23,425 nt of DNA. Origin: Pirellulales bacterium. Its GTDB lineage: Bacteria; Planctomycetota; Planctomycetia; Pirellulales; JAICIG01. The translations under genes and the position numbers were made by a program. The notes under the pieces were generated by a model. The model was not told the DNA's origin. It did not search any database and saw only the letters and a list, made by a program, of their open reading frames with translations. Of this stretch, positions 1-7,080 are shown piece by piece. The DNA lies in NCBI GenBank assembly GCA_025924495.1, contig JAICIG010000063.1, forward strand, positions 1 to 23,425. The letters are read 5' to 3'. Position 1 is the first letter of the stretch, and each line of letters begins with the position of its first letter.

Positions 1-404
1 GCAGCCAACCTCGCACTTACCCAAGAAAGGCGCACACCAGGCGACAAAAGTCCACGAAATTTGTGAAAGCTCAACGCAAGACAGCCACCGCCGATAGCGA
101 GCCGTTCGCCCCTTAACGAGTAAAAGTAAGTGGCATTGGGCGCGAGCCGGCGGTCAACATCCGCCAAACAGGAAAGGGCTTAGCGCAAAAAAAGACCCCG
201 GCAAGGCGGGGCAGGTACCTTACCGAGGCCCGTCAGCACGAGGCTGACATCAGAAGTTTAGCCGCGGAAACGATTCGTGCAAGCGGCTTTTAATAAAAAA
301 CTTCAGCAGGCAGTTTGACCGGATAATTCGTTAGGAATTTCGTGCAAAGTTTGCCAAATGGAACCCAGTTGTCCTCGCTCGCCTCGGAATTTCACAAACG
401 GTTT
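1..404. other. Non-coding stretch downstream of the acyltransferase gene
   Basis: No reading frame here looks like a protein in any frame. The stretch holds the terminator of the minus-strand acyltransferase gene (187-212) and a second small hairpin, GTCAGC-ACGAG-GCTGAC, at 232-248, which has no T-run on either side. Nothing else is recognisable in the first 180 bases. Confidence 0.6.
187..212 (-). terminator. Intrinsic terminator of the acyltransferase gene
   Basis: Read on the minus strand, a perfect CCCCG / CGGGG stem with a 6-nt loop (196-211) is followed at once by TC and a run of seven T (187-193). It lies about 195 bp beyond the acyltransferase stop codon and faces the right way. The stem is short, but the U-tract is long. 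Confidence 0.7.
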
Positions 405-1394
405 CTATTCATTCAGCGGTTCGCCGACGGGCGGGCCCGTTCCCATGCCAGCTCCGAGATGGGGAGGCTCGCCGGAGGAGACCAAGGCAATATCTTCCAT
501 CACTGCGCGCGCCGATGCTTGACGCTGGCTCAACTCCGGAAAACGCTGCGCGGCGCTGGCTCGCCACTCCGCGGCGTTCATGATTGGCCCAAAGCTGTAA
601 CGGACGCGGTCGCGGCGAGGTATCTCGCGCGCCAAGTCGTGATCTCGCACAGCCGGCAAGGTGCAGCCGTCGATCCGCCCCATCACGACAAAGTCGGAAT
701 ACTTCAGATAGCTGTCGATTTCTTCGATTGCTCGCGGCATCGTCTCCTGTCCCAGCCGAGTCCTGGTTCCGGCGGGAAAGAGAGCTAACAGCCAGCCGCG
801 GCGTCGCAGCTGGTGAATCGCGCGGTAGGCCCGCATATTCATGCGAAGCGCCTCGCTCCTTTCCAGCTCGTCGTGCGGACTGAGAAACCACGACTTCGGT
901 GTCAGAACGACGCGCGGAAAGCAGTTTGCCAACAGCCGAGTTGGGCCGACATCTTCATCGAGCTTTCTGCCCGAGACCCACAGAATGCGCTCGAAGATTT
1001 CCGCGGCCCCGTGATCCTCAAGCAATGCATAAAGCGTGGGAACATCAAAGTTTGATTGGTGGTTCATGCACAACAAGCAGGAGTGTCGTTTTTCAGCCAG
1101 CTTGACGAGTTGCGACAAACGTTCGAGGCCTGCCACGCCGCTGCCTGGCAATAATAAACCGCGACAGAGCGCGGCAAACTTAATCCGCCCGACGCGACTA
1201 CCTTTTTGGAACGCATCTGCGAAGCTGAAGCGCGGCGAGCAATCCGGCGATGCCAAACGGCAGATCTCTGCGATCTGTTCGGCAAACACCGAGAAAGCCT
1301 CTGCCTCGGGGAATGGTTGGCAGTTGTCTTCGTACATGGACAAAAGCGCCCGAGCACGGCAAATCGCTTCGCCTCGACTGACCATCGCTCGCAC
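405..1394 (-). CDS. PlsC/PlsB-type glycerolipid acyltransferase
   Basis: This is predicted to transfer an acyl chain to (lyso)glycerol-3-phosphate at the cytoplasmic membrane. The acyltransferase block I motif H-x4-D is seen as NHQSNFD (residues 111-117, H112 and D117), and the block III-like substrate motif is FPAGTRT (206-212). The stretch WVSGRKL around residues 139-145 recalls PlsB-type glycerol-3-phosphate acyltransferases more than short AGPATs. The roughly 100-residue N-terminal extension is helical and Cys-containing, with no clear transmembrane segment. The start is uncertain: GTG at 1394, or ATG at 1385, three codons further in; neither has a good Shine-Dalgarno. Two tandem sigma-54-like promoters lie 70-105 bp upstream. 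The family is clear; the exact acyl acceptor is not. Confidence 0.85.
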   Translation of the reverse strand: MRAMVSRGEAICRARALLSMYEDNCQPFPEAEAFSVFAEQIAEICRLASPDCSPRFSFADAFQKGSRVGRIKFAALCRGLLLPGSGVAGLERLSQLVKLAEKRHSCLLCMNHQSNFDVPTLYALLEDHGAAEIFERILWVSGRKLDEDVGPTRLLANCFPRVVLTPKSWFLSPHDELERSEALRMNMRAYRAIHQLRRRGWLLALFPAGTRTRLGQETMPRAIEEIDSYLKYSDFVVMGRIDGCTLPAVRDHDLAREIPRRDRVRYSFGPIMNAAEWRASAAQRFPELSQRQASARAVMEDIALVSSGEPPHLGAGMGTGPPVGEPLNE

Positions 1395-1460
1395 GGCGAT
1401 ATATGGGACGATTAGAGCGGCAGCGCGAGGAAAGGCCCGAAATAAGGTCGTCTACAAAGT

Positions 1461-1476
1461 CGCAAAGCTCGTGCCG
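1461..1476 (-). promoter_or_regulatory. Candidate sigma-54 promoter, proximal copy, for the acyltransferase gene
   Basis: On the minus strand the sequence is CGGCACGAGCTTTGCG. It has GG-N10-GC spacing and agrees with TGGCACG-N4-TTGC except for the first base. The predicted transcription start near 1450 leaves a leader of about 55-65 nt. It is one of four exact GGCACG-N5-TGC matches found in the window. Confidence 0.62.
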
Positions 1477-1482
1477 AGCGTT

Positions 1483-1498
1483 TGCTTTCCGCGTGCCA
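1483..1498 (-). promoter_or_regulatory. Candidate sigma-54 promoter, distal copy, for the acyltransferase gene
   Basis: On the minus strand the sequence is TGGCACGCGGAAAGCA. The -24 element is perfect and the GG-N10-GC spacing is kept; the -12 element is AAGC instead of TTGC. It lies 22 bp upstream of the proximal copy, on the same face of the helix (about two turns), so the two could be alternative or redundant. Confidence 0.5.
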
Positions 1499-1705
1499 TT
1501 CCGGGCGGCCAGTTTTTTCTAGTGTTGATTGAACTGCGCTCGCCAAAATCGCACCGGCCATTTGATTATCTGCTGCGGCCGGGGCGCCTGCCCGTCCTAG
1601 GAGCGTCTCAGCTGCGAAGATAGAATGGGCGTTCGGCTTGGCGCCCACAGAATTTTAAAATCAATCGCCAAATGAGCGAAACCTCCAACCGCCGGCAGCC
1701 GCCGA

Positions 1706-1755
1706 CAATCGCGGTGCGATTGAAAAGGGGCTGGAACGATGCTTCAATCGCCCCT
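1706..1755 (+). promoter_or_regulatory. Leader with competing hairpins before the first ABC permease
   Basis: GCGATTG (1716-1722) can pair with CAATCGC just upstream (1706-1712, 3-nt loop). Extended to GCGATTGAA (1716-1724), it can pair with TTCAATCGC downstream (1743-1751, 9 bp). A further pair, AGGGGC (1726-1731) with GCCCCT (1750-1755), is compatible with the first fold and excludes the second. The structure ends 11 nt before the ATG at 1767, which has only a poor Shine-Dalgarno. Translational or transcriptional switching is an inference. Confidence 0.4.
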
Positions 1756-1766
1756 GATCGGACGTC

Positions 1767-2918
1767 ATGACGTTTTTTGAGCTGGTTTTTCGCAATCTCG
1801 TGCGGCGGAAATTGCGTTCGTCGCTTACGGCCATAGGCGTGGCCGTGGCCATCGCGACGGTTATTACCCTCGTCGGCATCTCGCAAGGTTTGACGCAGTC
1901 GGCCGTCGAGGCATTCCGCAGCCATGGCGTCGACCTGATCGTCGTGCGCGCCGGCGCCATGCAGCGGATGTCGAGCAGTCTGCATGAACAACTGAGCGGC
2001 CGGCTCGCGCGGTTGCCAGGCGTCGCCGAAGTCATCCCTGCCTTGACCGACATGGTCGCGCTGGAAGGAGCGGGGCCGATCGGCGTTCCGATCCACGGGT
2101 GGCCGCTCGAGTCCCGTCTTTGGAAGACTCTCCATATCGTCCGCGGGCGGACGCTGCGCTCCGGGGACGCCCATTCCGCAATTCTCGGCGACTCGTTGGC
2201 ACAAACGCTAGGCAAGGACGTGAGCGATGTCATCGAGATCGAGACGAGGCGGTTCCGCGTGGTCGGCATCTACGAAAGTTCGAACCTTTATGAAAGCGGC
2301 GCGGCGACCGTGCTGCTGCCCGACTTGCAGCAGCTCATGGACCGTAATGGCCAGGTGTCGGAATTCATGGTGTCGCTCAAGCAAGGGCTGCCAGATCCTG
2401 CCTCGACCGTCGCACTGTTAAAACGCGAGATAGACGTCATGACTGACGAGAGAGGCCTTTCGCTCGGCCTGACCGCCATGCCTACCGAGCAATACGTCAG
2501 CCATAACTTGGAATTGCGGCTGGCACGTGACATGGCATGGGCCGTGTCATCCATCGCGCTATTGATCGGTTCGGTAAGCGTGCTGAATACCATGCTGATG
2601 GCGGTCCTGGAGCGAACTCAGGAAATCGGCGTTTTGCGAGCGATCGGCTGGCGCAGGCGCCGAATCATCGGCATGATCGTTTGCGAGTCGTGCTTGCTTA
2701 GCCTGGTCGGAGCCTCGCTCGGAATCGCCGGCGGCATCTTGCTGACCGCCGGCCTAGGCCGATTTCCCGCGGCTCGCGGCCTGGTGCGCGGAGATACCTC
2801 GCCGACCATCATCGCGGTTGGGCTGCTGGTAGCGACCGTGGTCGGACTGTTGGGCGCAACCTACCCGGCGTATCGGGGCGCAGCACTGCAGCCGACCGAG
2901 GCGCTGCGCTATGAATAA
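1767..2918 (+). CDS. FtsX/MacB-type ABC transporter permease (first of a tandem pair)
   Basis: A 383-residue membrane subunit of the MacB/LolC/FtsX superfamily. An N-terminal transmembrane helix (about residues 20-42) follows the basic segment FRNLVRRKLRSS. A periplasmic MacB-like domain spans about 45-250. The C-terminal FtsX module has three helices (about 255-280, 305-330, 345-370), with the cytoplasmic loop QEIGVLRAIGWRRRRI, the usual coupling segment to the ATPase, near residues 287-302. It ends in the typical YPAYRGAALQPTEALRYE. No ATPase gene is adjacent, so its partner must be encoded elsewhere. The next gene is a clear paralogue. The substrate is unknown; export of lipids or lipoproteins across the envelope is typical of the family. 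Confidence 0.9.
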   Translation: MTFFELVFRNLVRRKLRSSLTAIGVAVAIATVITLVGISQGLTQSAVEAFRSHGVDLIVVRAGAMQRMSSSLHEQLSGRLARLPGVAEVIPALTDMVALEGAGPIGVPIHGWPLESRLWKTLHIVRGRTLRSGDAHSAILGDSLAQTLGKDVSDVIEIETRRFRVVGIYESSNLYESGAATVLLPDLQQLMDRNGQVSEFMVSLKQGLPDPASTVALLKREIDVMTDERGLSLGLTAMPTEQYVSHNLELRLARDMAWAVSSIALLIGSVSVLNTMLMAVLERTQEIGVLRAIGWRRRRIIGMIVCESCLLSLVGASLGIAGGILLTAGLGRFPAARGLVRGDTSPTIIAVGLLVATVVGLLGATYPAYRGAALQPTEALRYE

Positions 2919-3021
2919 CTTGCGATCGAGCGGATTGCGATCGGCGGCCAAGACTGCCTGTTGTGCCCGCCGTGGCGATCCCGACGACCCCGCACCGGTT
3001 GGGAATATGCCTGGTCCGCTT

Positions 3022-3025
3022 GGAG
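3022..3025 (+). promoter_or_regulatory. Ribosome binding site that fixes the start of the second permease
   Basis: GGAG stands 7 nt before ATG 3033. The reading frame remains open upstream to 2961, but the extra 24 residues are Arg/Trp/Pro-rich, unlike a permease N-terminus, while the segment from 3033 aligns with the N-terminus of the first permease. Confidence 0.65.
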
Positions 3026-3032
3026 CAATGCC

Positions 3033-4160
3033 ATGAGATTCTTGACCTTTGCGGCGAAGAACCTGCTGCGCCGCCCGGCGCGCTCAGCGCTCACGCTCGT
3101 CGGCATTGCCTTGGCCGTCGCCGCCGTCGTCTCGCTGCTGGGAATTTCCGATGGTTTCGAACGATCATACTACGAGCTCTATTCGGGCAGAGGCATCGAT
3201 CTGGTCGTCCACCATGCCGGACGCAGCCAACAACTCTCGAGCGGCCTGGACCAAGCGCTGGGTGATCGTATCCGGCGCCTGCCCGGCGTGCGCGACGTTA
3301 TTGGCGGGCTGGTTGACGTGGTTTCCTTCGAACAGGCGGATTTGTTCGTGGTGCTCGTCAACGGCTGGGATGCCGACTCCTCGATCTTCGATCGATTGAA
3401 GATCGTCTCCGGTCGGAAGCTGAAAAACTCCGATCACAGGCAACTATTGCTCGGTAAGGTCTTGGCCGCCAATCTCGGCAAACGCGTCGGCGATGTCATT
3501 GATTTATACGGTCAACATTTTCACATAGCAGGCATTTTCGAGAGCTTTAACGTTTACGAAAACGGTTCAATCGCCATGCTGCTCGGCGAGATGCAGCAGT
3601 TAACCGATAGACGAAACGAAGTCAGCGGCTTCACCGTCGAGGCCGAACCGACAGCAAACGCGGCGGCGATCTCCGCCTTAAAGCGCAGCATTGAGCGACT
3701 TGCGCCCGAGCTCACCGTGCTTTCCACGGTCGAATTCGTCAACAGCGTCGCCCAAATTCGCATGGCTCGCGCCATGGCCTGGCTGACGTCGGCAGTAGCA
3801 GTGGTTTTGGGAGGAATCGGAGTGCTGAACACCATGATCATGTCGGTGTTCGAACGGACTCGCGAACTGGGGGTGCTACGCGCGCTGGGCTGGTCGCGGC
3901 AGCGAATCGTGCGGATGATACTGTCAGAGTCGGTCCTGCTCACGCTGTCTGGAGCGGCAATCGGCTCGGCAAGCGGAGTGGCGCTCGCCCAAGCGCTGGG
4001 CCGGTTCCATACGACGGCCGGCCTGATCGAAGGTCGCGTGGCCCCGATTGTCATCTTGCAGGGCTTTCTCTTGGCTCTGGCAATCGGCTTGTTCGGTGCG
4101 GCGTATCCTGCCTGGTGGAGCGCCAGCCTGCGACCTGTCGACGCGCTGCGGCAGAAATAG
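3033..4160 (+). CDS. FtsX/MacB-type ABC transporter permease (second of a tandem pair)
   Basis: 375 residues, co-directional with the previous permease and 114 bp downstream. The layout is the same: N-terminal helix after FAAKNLLRRPARS (about residues 15-40), a periplasmic domain, then an FtsX module with the coupling loop RELGVLRALGWSRQRI and the C-terminus YPAWWSASLRPVDALRQK. Shared blocks such as the helix-loop FERTRELGVLRALGW against LERTQEIGVLRAIGW show that the two arose by duplication. Together they could form a heterodimeric channel needing one ATPase dimer, as LolC-LolE do; this is an inference. The MacB-type ATPase at 16732-17487 is the only candidate in the window, but it sits in its own operon. 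Confidence 0.9.
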   Translation: MRFLTFAAKNLLRRPARSALTLVGIALAVAAVVSLLGISDGFERSYYELYSGRGIDLVVHHAGRSQQLSSGLDQALGDRIRRLPGVRDVIGGLVDVVSFEQADLFVVLVNGWDADSSIFDRLKIVSGRKLKNSDHRQLLLGKVLAANLGKRVGDVIDLYGQHFHIAGIFESFNVYENGSIAMLLGEMQQLTDRRNEVSGFTVEAEPTANAAAISALKRSIERLAPELTVLSTVEFVNSVAQIRMARAMAWLTSAVAVVLGGIGVLNTMIMSVFERTRELGVLRALGWSRQRIVRMILSESVLLTLSGAAIGSASGVALAQALGRFHTTAGLIEGRVAPIVILQGFLLALAIGLFGAAYPAWWSASLRPVDALRQK

Positions 4161-4299
4161 ACGAAGGTTGCCCTGCTTAACGATCGGCGATCCTTTCTGT
4201 CACAATATGTGCCAGATCTGTGAGCCCTTTCCGCACATGACGTCGAGTTCTGACGAATATTCATTCCTGACGGTGCGGTCTGTCGGTTCTTTCTCTCGG

Positions 4300-4315
4300 C
4301 GGAATGGCAATTGCA
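4300..4315 (+). promoter_or_regulatory. Weak sigma-54-like promoter before the CHAD gene
   Basis: The sequence is CGGAATGGCAATTGCA, with GG-N10-GC spacing and a perfect TTGCA -12 element, but the -24 element has three mismatches. The predicted start near 4326 would give a leader of under 20 nt that still includes the GAGGAG ribosome site. Confidence 0.33.
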
Positions 4316-4327
4316 TTACTCCGTCGC

Positions 4328-4333
4328 GAGGAG
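4328..4333 (+). promoter_or_regulatory. Ribosome binding site that fixes the CHAD start
   Basis: GAGGAG lies 9 nt before ATG 4343. The in-frame ATG at 4304 has no such site, and its 13 extra residues are not CHAD-like, so 4343 is preferred. Confidence 0.7.
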
Positions 4334-4342
4334 AATTCCACG

Positions 4343-5359
4343 ATGGCAATCTCAATGTCCGACCGGTTCATTCGAGGCGCTACGGCGATAGACCGACCGA
4401 GCGATGTGGCGCGCGCCACATTGGCCATTCGCCTGGCTGCAGTCCAAATCGCCTTGCCCCTGGCCGCCGAGCGTGCGGACGAAGACGTGGAACACGTTCA
4501 CGACCTGCGAGTTTGGTCGCGGCGCGCCGTAGCGGCATTGGAACTGTACGCAGAATTCCTGCCGCCGCGCCGGATTGCGCGGTTGAAAAGGCAACTCAAG
4601 AATTTGCGCAAAGCGGCAAACCAGGCGCGTGATTGCGACGTGTTGATACAGATTCTTTCGTCGGAACCGCATTCGCCGCAAACCAGGGACTGGCTGAAGC
4701 AGGTCCGCCGAGAACGCGCCAAAGCTCAAACGCCGATTCGCCTGGCCTACGGGCGTTTCACGCGCAAGCGGCGCTTCGAGCGCCGAATCGGAGAATTGCT
4801 AAGACGGACACGGAGGCGTCTGCCGGAGGAAGAGCCGCAGTTTGGGGTCTGGGCGCGGGCGCGGCTGAAGCCGATTGTGGAGCGATTCTTCGCCGCCGTT
4901 CCGCCAGACGATGCCGAACTGGAGCAGTTGCACCGCTTCCGCATTCGCGGCAAAGACCTACGCTATGCCATGGAGTTGCTGGCCGACGCCTTCCCGCCTG
5001 CATTCAAGGAGCAGCTTTATCCGATGATCGAGGCGATTCAGGAAAAGCTTGGCCCTGTTAACGATTTAGCCGCGGCGCAGGCACGATTGAAACTTCGCCT
5101 GGATCGCCGGCTGAAACGAAAACGGCGGCTTGAATTGCGGCGACGCTACGTGCAGCAGGATCTGCAGCTCGCTGGGGCGCGATGGGCCTTCCACCAGTGG
5201 TTTTCTGCGAAAACACGAGTCGCTCTGCGCGCTCAGTTCCAACAGGCGCTCGCGGCCGAATCTTGCCCAGCTGTTCCTAGAGCAGCGCTCCCCATACCAT
5301 TTTCTCCGGCCCAGAATTGGCGGACTCCCCGCATTTCGGGCAACGGCCGAGGCTTCTAA
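4343..5359 (+). CDS. CHAD domain protein (polyphosphate-binding type)
   Basis: A 338-residue, very basic, mostly helical protein. CHAD hallmarks are seen in order: HVHDLRVWSRR (51-61, with conserved His and the basic helix), the RDCDV turn (96-100), a strongly basic middle (about 125-160), and HRFRIRGKDLRYAMELL (about 197-213) followed by EKLGPVNDL. CHAD domains are known to bind inorganic polyphosphate and to localise to polyphosphate granules, often fused to or beside a CYTH triphosphatase. Here there is no CYTH domain in the protein or next door. The gene stands alone, with a weak sigma-54-like promoter. The C-terminal 30 residues after about 310 are low in conservation. A structural or granule-associated role is inferred; catalysis is not expected. 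Confidence 0.88.
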   Translation: MAISMSDRFIRGATAIDRPSDVARATLAIRLAAVQIALPLAAERADEDVEHVHDLRVWSRRAVAALELYAEFLPPRRIARLKRQLKNLRKAANQARDCDVLIQILSSEPHSPQTRDWLKQVRRERAKAQTPIRLAYGRFTRKRRFERRIGELLRRTRRRLPEEEPQFGVWARARLKPIVERFFAAVPPDDAELEQLHRFRIRGKDLRYAMELLADAFPPAFKEQLYPMIEAIQEKLGPVNDLAAAQARLKLRLDRRLKRKRRLELRRRYVQQDLQLAGARWAFHQWFSAKTRVALRAQFQQALAAESCPAVPRAALPIPFSPAQNWRTPRISGNGRGF

Positions 5360-6023
5360 AATTGGTGCGGCGGCGCCGCTCCGCGCGGCGAAGGGCCAAA
5401 ACCGCTGTATCGCAATTACTCGCCGCCGCTGAAAGGCAGCTGCCTGCGGACATCTGCATAGATGCGCAATTTTTTTTTGGCGTCGCAGATTGCCGGTTCA
5501 ACTGGCGCAGATTGCATGATCTGCGAAAAGTCTCGCCTGATAACAGATGCTCGATGTCAATGGTATCGCCAAACGTCAACGCTGGCATATCATGCAAGCG
5601 AACGTCTCCGCGCGGGCAATGTGGCGTTTCGCGCTGCGACCGAATGGCGGTGTTAACGCTGCGTCGCGCCTTTGGGCTATCGCGGCTGAGCGGCACAGCT
5701 AGCGTGCTCAACGGCACGACCTGGAAAGGCGCGGACAATCTCCCCCAGTCAAGTACGCACTCGGGCCACCGCAAGTCGACAAAGTTTGTCCAGGCCTCAA
5801 ACTCGATGGGGTTCGGTATGTGAGTTGCTTTCATCGTGCGCGGCTCATGCGCGATCTGCTTTAGCAACCTGGCGAGCGAGGGAGGATCGGTCGCTACGCG
5901 GCGGGCACGGAAGCACGCACGAACAGGGCGGGCGACAAACGCGAAATTCGATGGTTTGCAGCAGGCGGCAGGAGGCTGTGCGTCGTTTCCTCTCTAAGGC
6001 TCCTTTGTGGAAAGGGTGTTGCT
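5360..6023. other. Gap of about 660 bp without a convincing gene
   Basis: Two overlapping frames on opposite strands (plus 5317-5823, minus 5277-5867) are open, but neither has recognisable domains, a good ribosome site or family-like composition. The minus frame ends with a single CPKCGE zinc-knuckle-like turn and overlaps the 3' end of the CHAD gene. It may be a decayed gene or chance. The last 160 bp should contain the promoter of the GCYG protein gene, but no clear element was seen. Confidence 0.45.
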
Positions 6024-6431
6024 ATGAATCGTGTACTTGCATTGGCTGTTGCTCTGTTCTTTGCCGTGGTCGCGATCTCGCTGATTTCGACCGACAACGT
6101 CGCTCAAGCCGGTCATGGCCGGCGCGGGTGCGCCTGCTCGGGGTGCTATGGTTGCGACTGCTCGGGCTGCTACGGCGGCGGGTGCTATGGTTGTCGCGGA
6201 CGGCGCGGTTGCCGCGGGTGCTATGGCTACTCGAACTGCTGTGGCTGCAATGGGGGATATAGCTGCAATGGATGCTACGGCGGCAATGGCTGCGATGGGA
6301 CGCAAGGCGCCCCAATGCAACCCGCGCCGGCTGCGCCGGAAGCGGCGCCGGCCGCTCCCCCCGCTCCGGCTCCCGCGCCGAGCGCCGCGGCTCCGCGTTC
6401 GAACGCGAGGCCGGTCGCCTTACGTAAGTAA
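6024..6431 (+). CDS. Secreted Gly/Cys/Tyr-rich GCYG-repeat protein with Ala/Pro tail
   Basis: 135 residues. A classical signal peptide covers residues 1-30 (MNRVLALAVALFFAVVAISL, cleavage likely after AQA). The mature N-terminal half is almost entirely Gly, Cys, Tyr, Arg and Asn, with recurring GCYG/SGCYG units and 16 cysteines within about 58 residues. The rest is an Ala/Pro linker (about 98-128) ending in a basic tail. GGAAAGG 8 nt upstream supports the start. Small GCYG-rich secreted proteins are known in planctomycetes, often attached to a TIGR03000 domain, which is absent here. A disulfide-crosslinked wall component or metal-binding role is conceivable but unproven. The gene ends in a strong terminator, so it is monocistronic. 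Confidence 0.78.
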   Translation: MNRVLALAVALFFAVVAISLISTDNVAQAGHGRRGCACSGCYGCDCSGCYGGGCYGCRGRRGCRGCYGYSNCCGCNGGYSCNGCYGGNGCDGTQGAPMQPAPAAPEAAPAAPPAPAPAPSAAAPRSNARPVALRK

Positions 6432-6468
6432 GACCGTCTAAGCATTCCAACCCCTGCGGTTTTTCCCC

Positions 6469-6516
6469 GGGGCCGTCCGAGACGGATTCTCCCGTCTCGC
6501 TGACGGCCCCCTTTTT
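6469..6516 (+). terminator. Strong intrinsic terminator of the GCYG-protein gene
   Basis: GGGGCCGTC (6469-6477) pairs perfectly with GACGGCCCC (6502-6510). Inside it, GAGACGG (6479-6485) pairs with CCGTCTC (6492-6498) around a 6-nt loop. A C and five T follow (6511-6516). It lies 38 bp after the stop codon and is one of the clearest terminators in the window. Confidence 0.93.
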
Positions 6517-6974
6517 CTGCGCATCGGCAAGCGGGCATGCATGCACCTCCTCGTCTTAATTCACGCATGACCTCGCTTGATCGGGCGTCGGCGTCCTGCA
6601 AGTACTCAGCGGCTTATTTCCCCCGTCTTTCTGCAATGGCAGCAAAGCTGCTTCAACGCGTTGTGCCGTTGAAGCTTTGTGCCGCTGAATACGTCCGGTC
6701 GCCGTCGCATCGCCCAACATACCCATTGAAGCAAAGTGACTGCCGGAGCTTACGAAGCTAGTCTCTCTTGACGACATCGCTTGCGGCGCCTGGCGCCTCG
6801 TCCTGCTGCAAGTTAATCCGCAGAGGCGATGCGTCGAAGGTCGGCGACACGCAGTCTCCGTCGAACCCTAAAGCGAAAGAGCGAATTCAAATAGAAAAAC
6901 ATGAGCAGATGGATCGGGAGGCTCCGCTAGCGCCGCACGTTGATCTCATCGATTCGACAATGGCCCGACTCGCA
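6517..6974. other. Non-coding stretch between two convergent terminators
   Basis: No gene can be supported here; the open frames are short, lack ribosome sites and have no family-like sequence. The one visible structure is the inverted repeat at 6643-6682. The stretch is bounded on both sides by strong terminators of convergent genes, so it would be transcriptionally quiet unless it has its own promoter. Confidence 0.55.
6643..6682. repeat. Inverted repeat, 9-bp perfect core
   Basis: GCTTCAACG (6650-6658) and CGTTGAAGC (6667-6675) flank an 8-nt loop. The arms extend imperfectly outward as CAAA / TTTG after a 2-nt bulge. No T-run follows on either strand, so it is not an obvious terminator. 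Confidence 0.5.
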
Positions 6975-7034
6975 CAAATAAAAAGCAGCTCGGCATCGCC
7001 GCCCAGCCAAAGGCATGGCGGCGTGCCGAGCTGC
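6975..7034 (-). terminator. Strong intrinsic terminator of the giant surface-protein gene
   Basis: On the minus strand, GCAGCTCGGCA plus CGCCGCC (7034-7017) pairs with GGCGGCG plus TGCCGAGCTGC (7003-6985), 18 bp with a single bulged base. The loop contains its own GCC-TTT-GGC mini-hairpin. TTTTTATTTG follows directly. It begins 47 bp after the stop codon. Confidence 0.93.
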
Positions 7035-7080
7035 TGCTTCAACCTTGCTGGCGGCAGTGAATCGCCGCCGGTTCATGTGA

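Larger units (their letters stand above)
1395..1766. other. Divergent intergenic region between the acyltransferase and the first ABC permease
   Basis: Starting points of two divergent genes. The left half carries two sigma-54-like promoters reading leftward into the acyltransferase gene. The right half, just before the permease start, holds competing inverted repeats (1706-1755). No convincing coding region is present, and no clear promoter for the permease was identified. Confidence 0.55.

Noticed and set aside
232..248. Second terminator GTCAGC-ACGAG-GCTGAC
   Set aside because: The stem is perfect but short and no T-run follows on either strand.
1718..1755. H-type pseudoknot formed by GATTGAA/TTCAATC and AGGGGC/GCCCCT
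   Set aside because: There would be no nucleotide to span the 7-bp first stem, so the two helices can hardly coexist; mutually exclusive hairpins are the better reading.
3554..4264. 236-codon minus-strand open frame
   Set aside because: It is antisense to the second permease and has shadow-type composition (Ser, Arg, Thr, Pro rich).
5277..5867. 196-codon minus-strand frame ending in CPKCGE, with an overlapping plus-strand frame at 5317-5823
   Set aside because: There is only one zinc-knuckle-like CxxC turn, no ribosome site and overlap with the CHAD gene end. A decayed gene cannot be excluded, but neither frame is supported.
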